Positions 43,296-49,887 of a stretch of DNA of 49,887 nt are shown here, piece by piece. The first letter of the stretch is position 1. Every line of letters starts with the position of its first letter. The notes under the pieces are model-generated. The model saw only the letters and a list, made by a program, of their open reading frames with translations, searched no databases and was not told where the DNA came from. The translations under genes were made by a program, and so were the position numbers. Source of the stretch: Cytophagales bacterium (GTDB lineage Bacteria; Bacteroidota; Bacteroidia; Cytophagales; Spirosomataceae). Where the stretch lies: NCBI GenBank assembly GCA_013298865.1, contig JAAFJL010000015.1:1-49887 (forward strand), in the 5' to 3' direction.

Positions 43296-43354
43296 AAGGA
43301 ACATTTTGCAACCTTTTTCCCTAAATTGCATCTACTATTTAAAACTCACACAAA

Positions 43355-44584
43355 ATGGCTTCAACAACACTTCAACAAAACGTATCTATCGACCAATCTG
43401 GGGCTTCTTCAAAAAGCCTTTTGCTCGGTATTCCGCTCCAAATCTATGTCTTTGCTGTTTGTTCAGCATTGGTAATTATTGGAGTACTTTGGGACATCGC
43501 TTGGCACATGAGTATCGGGCGTGATGGTCTTTTTTCTGCTCCACACAATGCTATTTATTTGGGTGCGGCTTTGGCTGGAATCATTTCGGGCTATCAAGTC
43601 CTGAAAACCTCTTTCTGGGGAAGTGCCGAAGAAAAAGGTAAAATGGTTAACTTCTGGGGAATATTTTATAGCTCTTTGGGCGGAATGTTCTGTATTTGGG
43701 GTGGCTTTGGTGCAGCAACTTCTGCTCCGTTCGATGATTGGTGGCACGCTACGTATGGACTGGACGTTAAGATTTTTTCGCCCCCTCATGCAGTCTTGGC
43801 AATGGGTCTGATTGCGATTCAAATTGGAGCAATGATTTCTGTTTTAGCGGTTTTGAATCGGAAAGAAAAAATATCGTATCTGTCTGATTTACAGAATATT
43901 AATCGTGAAAAAAGACTTCGTTTTATCTACATGGTTACGGCTGGTTTGGTGATTCTGACGGTTGGGACTTTCCTCACAGAATTCATGGGCAGATGGAATA
44001 TGCACAATGATTATTTCTATGAAATTGGTTCAGGAATATTCCCTTTGTTTATGATTGCGTTCGCTCGGGCGAGTAATATCAAATGGGGGGCAACGATTTC
44101 TGCTTTGGTTTATATGGTTGTGATGATTGTAGTGAATGGTACGATTAGACAGTTTCCTGCTGAACCACTTTTGGCACCAGTTTCTAATCATATTACGTTT
44201 TTCCAGACAACGGCATTTCCGCTATTGTTGGTTTTCCCTGCCATAACAATTGATTTTTTACGAGATAAATTTTCAGCTAAAAATGATTGGATGCTTGCCC
44301 TGATTTTGGGCGTAGGGTTTTTCCTGACTTTCTTGATTATTCAATATCCAGCAGGTACTTTCTTGAAGGAATCGCCATTGGCAAGAAACTGGTTTTTTCA
44401 GTCGGACGCTTGGAGTTACAGTAATCCACCAAATATAGAATGGCGTTATCATTTTCCAGAAAATCGTGTCACGAAGGGCTTCGACAAATGGGCAATTGCC
44501 AGTGGTATTTCTATTGCCTTAGGTTTTGTCTCTGCCAGAATCGGCTTGCTTTGGGGCAACTGGATGCGTAAGGTACAGCGATGA
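43355..44584 (+). CDS. Polytopic membrane protein of unknown function
   Basis: The 409-residue protein has about ten predicted membrane helices, starting with LLLGIPLQIYVFAVCSALVI. Conserved-looking segments with histidines lie at membrane edges: GVLWDIAWHMSIGRD, SAPHNAIYLGAALAG and SPPHAVLAMGLIAIQ. These could bind metal or heme, but no known family motif is complete. The next gene, 208 bases downstream, codes for a secreted His-containing protein, and the two may work together. I do not know the function. Confidence 0.75.
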   Translation: MASTTLQQNVSIDQSGASSKSLLLGIPLQIYVFAVCSALVIIGVLWDIAWHMSIGRDGLFSAPHNAIYLGAALAGIISGYQVLKTSFWGSAEEKGKMVNFWGIFYSSLGGMFCIWGGFGAATSAPFDDWWHATYGLDVKIFSPPHAVLAMGLIAIQIGAMISVLAVLNRKEKISYLSDLQNINREKRLRFIYMVTAGLVILTVGTFLTEFMGRWNMHNDYFYEIGSGIFPLFMIAFARASNIKWGATISALVYMVVMIVVNGTIRQFPAEPLLAPVSNHITFFQTTAFPLLLVFPAITIDFLRDKFSAKNDWMLALILGVGFFLTFLIIQYPAGTFLKESPLARNWFFQSDAWSYSNPPNIEWRYHFPENRVTKGFDKWAIASGISIALGFVSARIGLLWGNWMRKVQR

Positions 44585-44684
44585 ATTAATTTGATAATTC
44601 GGAAATATATTAATTTGAAAATGTACAAGCATTTAAAGATGGGCTTGAATGAAAAGTTGAAAATCCATAAGCGACTGTCGCTCG

Positions 44685-44730
44685 GTTGAAAGTTTTTTAC
44701 AGAATAGTGTCTTTGTAAAAAACTTTCAAC
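44685..44730. repeat. Perfect 17-base hairpin between membrane and secreted protein genes
   Basis: GTTGAAAGTTTTTTACA (44685-44701) pairs with TGTAAAAAACTTTCAAC (44714-44730). The word AACTTTCAAC recurs in the array at 15141-15207. It could also act as a terminator for the membrane protein gene. Confidence 0.75.
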
Positions 44731-44792
44731 TTTTAACTTTTTACTCAAATCCAACGAAACGTCATATTTACCTATCAACAAACAACTCTCCC

Positions 44793-46397
44793 TTGAAAAA
44801 TTTCATTTCACTTTCACTCCTTCTTTTTTCTTTTTTTAGCTCGACTTATGCACACATTGGTAGCTCTGGTGTGGTCTATGAAGGGCAAGCGGGTAAGTAT
44901 GCCTTGCAGGTATATGTGCAACCGCCCGATGTAATTCCTGGCACTGCTAAGGTGACAATTTTTACGGATGGTGCTGATATTGAACACATTAGAATCAAAC
45001 CTGTGTATTTTTGGTTTGGTGATGAAGGCTCGCCCGTGTCTGACGAAGCCCTGCCTGTTGCCGATAAAACCAGTCAGTACGAAGGACTTATATGGTTCAT
45101 GACATCTACCCCTGCTAGTGTGGAGGTGGAGGTTTCGGGTAAAAGAGGAACTGCTAAAATGATTGTTCCTGTGGCGGCGGTTTCTACGGCAAAACGTTCG
45201 ATGCCCTCAGGTTTAGGTTGGATTTTGGCAGCTTTGGGGATATTTTTGGTAGGTGTCCTCACGACTATTTTTGGGGCAAGCGTCAGCGATAGTTTGCAAC
45301 CTGTTGGCGAAAAATCTACGCCAAAAACTATCCGTAAAAGGATTACGGGTTCGGTGATTGGGGCGAGTTTCTGCGGACTTCTGTTGTTTGTGGGTAATAA
45401 TTGGTGGGGCGGCACAACAAAAGATTATCTGAAGGATATGTACAAACCCTACGTTGCCAATACCAAAATTGTAGAAGAAAATAGCCAAACGGTGCTAAAA
45501 CTGAGTATTGATACAAACTCGGTTTATAATCGAAAATTGAGCTATGTGATTCCTGATCATGGCAAATTGATGCACCTATTTTTGGTACGGCAAGGTACGA
45601 TGGACGCTTTTGCCCATTTGCACCCTGTTCGGTTAGATACTTTGAATTTTGAGGCAGTTTTACCCAATCTGCCCGCAGGAAAATACTTGCTCTATGCTGA
45701 TATTATGCGGTACGTTGGCGGTTTTCAATACACGCTGACGGACACCGTAGAAATCAAAAATGCGGTAAAAAATACTAAAATTCAAGACCCAGATGATACT
45801 TACGCTATCACGAATGCCTTGAATGAAAAAACACCTACTTTGCAAGACGCTACCATTACAATTTGCGGAACGCCAGGCGTAAAAACCAAGCTACAAGACG
45901 GTTCAAGCATTATTTGGGAAGAAAAACCCGACAAACCTTTGATGGCTGGACAAGTCTATGATTTGAAATTCTCGGTGGTTTCTCCAGAGGGAAAAGAGGC
46001 AGTTTTGCAACCTTATTTGGGCATGATGGGACACGCCGCCATCGTGAAAACGGATGCTTCGGTTTATATACACCTGCACCCAACGGGGACGGTTTCGAGT
46101 ACCTCCGTAGGCGTAATGCAAAAGCGAATGGGAGAGAATTCACCAGAACCATTTATTGCTGCTCCGAAGGTTTTCAAAGACAGTATAGACAAAGTTTTGA
46201 GTAAAATCCAGACTATGCCCGAAGCCCAAAGAGACCAATTCCTGATGCCCAACATGAACCACAACGACAAAGAACACCACGGCGGAAGTGTAAAATTCCC
46301 TTACGTTTTCCCGACACCAGGCAGTTACAGAATTTGGCTACAAATCAAACGAAACGGAAAGATTCTGACAGGGGTTTTTGATGCGAATGTGGTTTAA
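44793..46397 (+). CDS. Secreted/membrane-anchored histidine-containing protein of unknown function
   Basis: This 534-residue protein has a signal peptide (2-20, ending STYA) and starts AHIGSSGVVYEGQAGKYALQ after it. A first domain of about 110 residues, a membrane segment (about 145-165, LGWILAALGIFLVGVLTTIF) and a second (190-210) follow. The C-terminal part holds HGKLMHLFLV, DAFAHLHPVRL and GMMGHAAIV...YIHLHPTG, histidine clusters that suggest metal (perhaps copper) binding. The start codon is TTG (44793-44795), since the signal peptide begins there. I know similar proteins in diverse bacteria but no function. Confidence 0.78.
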   Translation: MKNFISLSLLLFSFFSSTYAHIGSSGVVYEGQAGKYALQVYVQPPDVIPGTAKVTIFTDGADIEHIRIKPVYFWFGDEGSPVSDEALPVADKTSQYEGLIWFMTSTPASVEVEVSGKRGTAKMIVPVAAVSTAKRSMPSGLGWILAALGIFLVGVLTTIFGASVSDSLQPVGEKSTPKTIRKRITGSVIGASFCGLLLFVGNNWWGGTTKDYLKDMYKPYVANTKIVEENSQTVLKLSIDTNSVYNRKLSYVIPDHGKLMHLFLVRQGTMDAFAHLHPVRLDTLNFEAVLPNLPAGKYLLYADIMRYVGGFQYTLTDTVEIKNAVKNTKIQDPDDTYAITNALNEKTPTLQDATITICGTPGVKTKLQDGSSIIWEEKPDKPLMAGQVYDLKFSVVSPEGKEAVLQPYLGMMGHAAIVKTDASVYIHLHPTGTVSSTSVGVMQKRMGENSPEPFIAAPKVFKDSIDKVLSKIQTMPEAQRDQFLMPNMNHNDKEHHGGSVKFPYVFPTPGSYRIWLQIKRNGKILTGVFDANVV

Positions 46398-46435
46398 TAT
46401 TGAGGATTTCAACCTATACTTAAAAATAAAAAATA

Positions 46436-47365
46436 ATGAAATTAACATTCTCACTACTATTTTCAATATTTACGCTTTCAACTTTTGGGCAAAAACTGGA
46501 GTGGGTTCCTTTTAATTGGGTAGGCGATAGCATTTCGGGTAAATACTATGATAAACTTATCATGGTTGTTCCCATGAACATTGATAATCTACCTCATGGG
46601 TTTAATATGCAATTAGATTTAGGTGCAATTGAAACTGTAATTTATGGAAACTCAATATCGTCATATCTTGAAAAATATCCTGAATTGAAAAACAAAATAG
46701 ATACCTCTTTGACGTTTTGGATTCAAAGTCAAAAGAATTTCAAATTTAGAAGTATAGATTTGAAATTAGGCTCAGTCTCTTTTGGTAGTAGAAATATAGG
46801 TCATTTTAAAAATTTTGGGGATGAAATTCCCAAAGATTCGATAATGACAAAATCAGAAAAGCACATTGGAACAATTGCCCCTGACCTTTTTCAAGATAAA
46901 ATTCTAATAATTGATTATCCCAATAAAAGAATTTGTGTCTCAAAAAAATTACCAAAACAGTACGCAAATGCCAGTTTTCAGCCGTATAAAATTAAAGAAG
47001 GAAGAATAAGAATACCTTTTAAGATAAATAACAAGGAAGAAGATTTGATGTTCGACACAGGTTCGAGCTTATTTGCGTTGATGACAACTCAGAAAAAAGC
47101 GTTTCAAATTTCAGATGAAAACATAGCTGATTCCTTAAAAATTTCAAGCTGGGGCGAATATTATATGGTTTATGGTCGTAGGGTAAAGTCAAAAATCAAG
47201 TTTGGGAATTTAGCATTGAATCAATCGGTTGTTTTCTACGATAATATCAATAAATTTGATAAATTTTACAAAGAAGAAAATATTTGGGGAATTACTGGAA
47301 ATGCTTATTTTTTGAATAATGTCATCATCGTTGATTATAAAAATAAACGATTTGGAGTGAAGTAA
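46436..47365 (+). CDS. Secreted aspartic-peptidase-like protein (two-lobed)
   Basis: The 309-residue protein has a signal peptide (1-19, ending TFGQ) and two similar halves. The second half has LMFDTGSSLFALMT with the DTGS motif (D207) of aspartic peptidases, and a closing GNAYFLNNVIIVDYKNKRFGV. The first half has the matching MQLDLGAIETVIYGN (D61), but DLGA replaces DTG, and its own closing LFQDKILIIDYPNKRICV. So the fold is plausible, while activity is doubtful because one motif is degraded. It follows the secreted His protein by 38 bases. Confidence 0.7.
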   Translation: MKLTFSLLFSIFTLSTFGQKLEWVPFNWVGDSISGKYYDKLIMVVPMNIDNLPHGFNMQLDLGAIETVIYGNSISSYLEKYPELKNKIDTSLTFWIQSQKNFKFRSIDLKLGSVSFGSRNIGHFKNFGDEIPKDSIMTKSEKHIGTIAPDLFQDKILIIDYPNKRICVSKKLPKQYANASFQPYKIKEGRIRIPFKINNKEEDLMFDTGSSLFALMTTQKKAFQISDENIADSLKISSWGEYYMVYGRRVKSKIKFGNLALNQSVVFYDNINKFDKFYKEENIWGITGNAYFLNNVIIVDYKNKRFGVK

Positions 47366-47464
47366 ATATCTCAATCTGTGCTATACAAAACGAAAACTTA
47401 CATAGAACTATCTAATAATCAATTAATTAAAATAAAACCCTCAACAATTTATCAAAATTCCAAC

Positions 47465-47644
47465 ATGAAAAATCAGTTAACTATTTCCGTTTGTACATTC
47501 ATAATCTTGCATAGCGTAAGTAAAGTTTTAGGTAATGGCTTCGAAACAAATAGGCAAGCAGTGATTGCTGGGGCTTTAACTTCCGTTGCAGTTGGTATTC
47601 TTGGATATTTGTTCCTCAGCAATAAAAAGCAGGTAGCAGCATAG
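47465..47644 (+). CDS. Small membrane protein, hypothetical
   Basis: The 59-residue protein starts MKNQLTISVCTFIILHSVS and has two hydrophobic stretches (about 5-18 and 34-53, GALTSVAVGILGYLFLSN). The frame runs upstream 29 more codons without a signal, so the ATG at 47465 is favoured. The end KKQVAA is basic. No family is recognised. A strong hairpin follows. Confidence 0.6.
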   Translation: MKNQLTISVCTFIILHSVSKVLGNGFETNRQAVIAGALTSVAVGILGYLFLSNKKQVAA

Positions 47645-47662
47645 TTAAGTTTCATAAAATTC

Positions 47663-47703
47663 AAAAAGCCAAGTTTACCTGCTTTATGGTAAACTTGGCT
47701 TTT
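47663..47703. terminator. Hairpin upstream of the Rpn-like gene
   Basis: AAAAGCCAAGTTTACC and GGTAAACTTGGCTTTT pair perfectly around an eight-base loop with a T run after. It ends the small membrane protein gene and is nearly identical in its core to the hairpin after the next gene (48548-48605). Confidence 0.85.
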
Positions 47704-47706
47704 GCA

Positions 47707-47738
47707 TTTGTGGGGTTTTGAAAAACAGATTAGTTTTG
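47707..47738 (+). promoter_or_regulatory. Predicted promoter of the Rpn-like gene
   Basis: TTTG (47707-47710), a 20-base spacer and TAGTTTTG (47731-47738) form the full Bacteroidota promoter pattern. The expected start of transcription is at or within a few bases of the ATG at 47743, so the mRNA is probably leaderless. Confidence 0.6.
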
Positions 47739-47742
47739 TAGA

Positions 47743-48549
47743 ATGAAAACAGGTAAATCCAAAAACCAAGCTAACCAGTACGATAAAATTTTTAAGGAAA
47801 ACATTGCGGCAGTCATACCCAGTTTGATGCAAAATATATTGGGTATCAATGCAGTTTTGTCAGAAGAACTACCCGATGATATTCAACATACGAAGGAAAG
47901 AAAGCCAGATGTCTTAAAGAAAATAACTGATATTCAAGGAGATACATTTGTGTTGCAAATTGAATTTCAAGTTTCTGATGAGCCTGAGATGGTTTACAGA
48001 ATGGCTGAATACAACGTAATGTTATTGCGACTTTACAAAATTCCAGTTCGCCAATTTGTAATTTTTCTTGGTAAAGGCAAACCCAAAATGGCAACAGAAC
48101 TGTTTAGTGGTGATTTAGCTTTCAAGTATCATCTATTATCAATCAAAACTATTGACTACAAAGTTTTTCTAAAATCAAATAAACCAGAAGAAATTGTTTT
48201 TGCTGTTTTGAGTAACTTTGGACTTGAAAAACCAGAAAATGCTATTGGAATTATTATTCGTAAACTCGAAGAAACAACAAAGACAGAATTAACGTTAAAG
48301 AAATACTTACGTCAGTTGCGTATTTTAGCGGAATTACGTAAATTAGACTATAAAATAGATGAAATTATGGAAAGTATAGCAAAATATGTGAATGAAGAAA
48401 CGGATTATTTTGTCGTTAAGTCGAAGAAAAAAATCGTGGAAAATCTTCTCAGAGAAAGTAGTTTATCGTTAGATAATATTGCAAAAATGGTAGGTGTAAC
48501 GATTGATTTTGTAATTAATATTCAACAAAAAATAGATTCCAGTAAATAA
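47743..48549 (+). CDS. Rpn/PD-(D/E)XK nuclease-transposase family protein
   Basis: The 268-residue protein resembles the Rpn (recombination-promoting nuclease) group. It starts SKNQANQYDKIFKENIAAVIPSLM in part and has ERKPDVLKKITDIQG followed by TFVLQIEFQ, the D...ExQ form of the PD-(D/E)XK nuclease site. MAEYNVMLLRLYKIPVRQFVIFL follows in part. The C-terminus is helical, with a possible helix-turn-helix. The gene is bracketed by two near-identical hairpins (47663 and 48548), which could mark a mobile unit. Transposition has not been shown for most of this family. Confidence 0.8.
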   Translation: MKTGKSKNQANQYDKIFKENIAAVIPSLMQNILGINAVLSEELPDDIQHTKERKPDVLKKITDIQGDTFVLQIEFQVSDEPEMVYRMAEYNVMLLRLYKIPVRQFVIFLGKGKPKMATELFSGDLAFKYHLLSIKTIDYKVFLKSNKPEEIVFAVLSNFGLEKPENAIGIIIRKLEETTKTELTLKKYLRQLRILAELRKLDYKIDEIMESIAKYVNEETDYFVVKSKKKIVENLLRESSLSLDNIAKMVGVTIDFVINIQQKIDSSK

Positions 48550-48605
48550 TGTAAACTAAAAAGCCAAGTTTCCTTTTGAGGAAACTTGGCTTTTTAGTTT
48601 ACATT
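48548..48605. terminator. 26-base perfect inverted repeat after the Rpn-like gene
   Basis: Arms 48548-48573 and 48580-48605 are perfect inverted copies around a six-base loop; they contain AAAAGCCAAGTTTCC and its complement. It lies between converging genes and can end transcription in both directions. Confidence 0.9.
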
Positions 48606-48616
48606 ATCAATTTACT

Positions 48617-49887
48617 CTAATCGTCCAAAGACTGATAAATCATTTGTCTGAAAAGATTATTGAGATTGTCCCCCTTATTTTGTTGGGTTTGCTTCATGAT
48701 TACGCCAATGATTTTTTCTTTGGGGTCGGCAAAATAATTGGTATTGAAATAGCCACCCCATGTAAAAGTCCCTTCGCTGCCAATGCCGCCTTTGTCTTCT
48801 CCGTTTGCCCGTAACACACTGTAAGCCAATCCGAAGAAACTATCACCTTTTTCACCTCCAAAAAGTGTCTCGGTTTGGTTAGATAATATGGCATCAATCG
48901 TTGTGCGACTCAGGTAGCGTTTTCCGCTTAATTCTCCTCCGTTCAGGTACATTTGTAGGAAAGTTGCATAATCTTTTGCAGTACTCGAAAGCCCAGCCCC
49001 GCCCGAAAAGAAGGTTTTTGCTCCTTTTATCGGATAGTCGGCATCATAAAAAGTTACAGGAAATTTCTCCCATTGCCCATCTTTACTGGTGCGTTGCACC
49101 GAAACCAAACGAGATGCTTTACTATCTGGCAAGTAAAAATAGGTATCCGTCATACCCAAAGGTTCAAACATTCTTTTACGTAAAAACTCATCGAATAGCA
49201 TACCCGAAATTACTTCAATAAAATACCCCAAAACATCCAATCCTTCCGAATAAGTATATTTTTCGCCAGGGTTATGGTGCAGTGGTAGTTTTGCCAATTT
49301 CCTTACACTTTCCCCAATTTTGATGGGTTCAGTAGTGAACAAATCCGTGATACCTGCTTTTTTATAGATAGCCTTGAAACGTTCGTCGCCGTCAATTATG
49401 CCATAACCAATGCCCGAAGTATGGCTGAGGAGGTGGCGAATAGTAATTTCTTTGTTGGCTGGCTCCGTGGTGTAAGAGCTATCTTTAAAAGTAAACGATT
49501 TGATTAAGGTTGGGTTCTTGAACTCTGGAATATATTTTGAAATTGGGTCATCTAATTGGAATTTCCCTTCTTCCCAAAGCATCATTACGGCAGTAGAAGT
49601 TATGGCTTTACTCATGGAGGCAATCCTGAAAATATCGTCTTTCTTCAAAGTCCTATTGCTCTGATTATCAGCAAGTCCGAACGATTTATGGTAAATGATT
49701 TTCCCATTCCGAATCACGATGGCTGCAACGCCTGGCACCTCTTTGTTATTGATTGAATTTTGAAAAATATTGTCCATACGAGCCATGCGTTCGCTGGACA
49801 TACCTACGCTTTCGGGGGAAGCATCAACCAAAACGGGAGAGTTTCTAAGAGATTTTGTTTGAGAAAGTCCTGCAAAACAGCAGAATA
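48617..49887 (-). CDS. Serine hydrolase/beta-lactamase family protein, 5' end outside window
   Basis: The frame stays open to the window end, and its translation from the right edge reads FCCFAGLSQTKSLRNS and on to DASPESVGMSSERMARMD, so the N-terminus with a likely signal peptide lies outside. The beta-lactamase fold shows IASMSKAITSTAVM with SxxK, RHLLSHTSGIGYG, a YTYSEG motif as the Y-S-x element and a late GGYFNTNYFADPKEKIIGV. Such proteins are peptidases or esterases; the substrate is unknown. A TTG inside the frame at 49829-49831 would give a start without signal and is not favoured. Confidence 0.92.
   Translation of the reverse strand, partial: FCCFAGLSQTKSLRNSPVLVDASPESVGMSSERMARMDNIFQNSINNKEVPGVAAIVIRNGKIIYHKSFGLADNQSNRTLKKDDIFRIASMSKAITSTAVMMLWEEGKFQLDDPISKYIPEFKNPTLIKSFTFKDSSYTTEPANKEITIRHLLSHTSGIGYGIIDGDERFKAIYKKAGITDLFTTEPIKIGESVRKLAKLPLHHNPGEKYTYSEGLDVLGYFIEVISGMLFDEFLRKRMFEPLGMTDTYFYLPDSKASRLVSVQRTSKDGQWEKFPVTFYDADYPIKGAKTFFSGGAGLSSTAKDYATFLQMYLNGGELSGKRYLSRTTIDAILSNQTETLFGGEKGDSFFGLAYSVLRANGEDKGGIGSEGTFTWGGYFNTNYFADPKEKIIGVIMKQTQQNKGDNLNNLFRQMIYQSLDD

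Noticed and set aside
48548..48605. Terminal inverted repeat of an insertion sequence
   Set aside because: The palindrome is a hairpin between converging genes; no target-site duplication or known IS transposase could be identified. The cassette idea is kept only as a finding.
49829..49831. TTG as true start of the serine hydrolase
   Set aside because: The frame upstream is open to the window end and codes for a plausible signal-peptide tail, so the start lies outside the window.

Overview
The window looks like a chromosomal segment of a Bacteroidota bacterium, most likely a Cytophagales member of the Spirosomataceae type (inference from gene content and style, no database check). The DNA is AT-rich. 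Genes lack Shine-Dalgarno sequences, and several intergenic regions carry the Bacteroidota promoter -7 element TAnnTTTG. Family markers include LytS/LytTR two-component genes, an ECF sigma/anti-sigma operon, lipoproteins with short lipoboxes and outer-membrane barrel proteins. There is no phage, insertion sequence with a transposase of a known IS family, rRNA or CRISPR array. One tRNA is present.

Layout. 1-8.2 kb: housekeeping genes mnmG (cut by the window start), ybeY and uvrB, then a GH29 fucosidase, mazG, two thioredoxin-like proteins, and rplU-rpmA, in which L27 carries a helix-hairpin-helix tail. 8.3-16.7 kb: recO, pdxJ, rlmN, comB, gcvT, a rhomboid protease, dxr and rseP. 16.9-25.7 kb: a FAS1 lipoprotein, a LytS/LytTR pair, an Ada-like/2OG-oxygenase operon, pirin, a SWIM zinc-finger protein, an unknown secreted protein and a Gfo/Idh oxidoreductase. 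25.7-28.6 kb: a multi-hairpin intergenic element, then sigma factor, anti-sigma and adhesin-like genes. 28.7-33.3 kb: CaiB-type CoA transferase, tRNA-Arg(CCG), RluA-type pseudouridine synthase, GNAT-like protein and an outer-membrane protein. 33.5-40.7 kb: one minus-strand run of MoxR ATPase, DUF1016/YhcG nuclease, DUF5682 protein, GH51 arabinofuranosidase and aldose epimerase. 41-49.9 kb: barrel protein, LuxR-type regulator, toxin-antitoxin pair, a membrane/periplasmic pair of unknown function, an aspartic-peptidase-like protein, a small membrane protein, an Rpn/PD-(D/E)XK gene between twin hairpins, and a serine hydrolase cut by the window end.

The most unusual content is non-coding. At least nine intergenic gaps hold long imperfect inverted repeats built from short repeated words (such as TTAATGAGT, GTAAAG, AACTTAGAG, CACAGAG, AACTTTCAAC), and some words recur at loci tens of kb apart. 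One gap (25841-26031) holds a separate element of nested and serial hairpins bounded by inverted ends. The MoxR-nuclease-DUF5682 operon, with a SWIM protein 13 kb away, looks like a rearranged form of a recurrent gene set of unknown biological role. All functional names come from recognised motifs and general family knowledge; no search was run.
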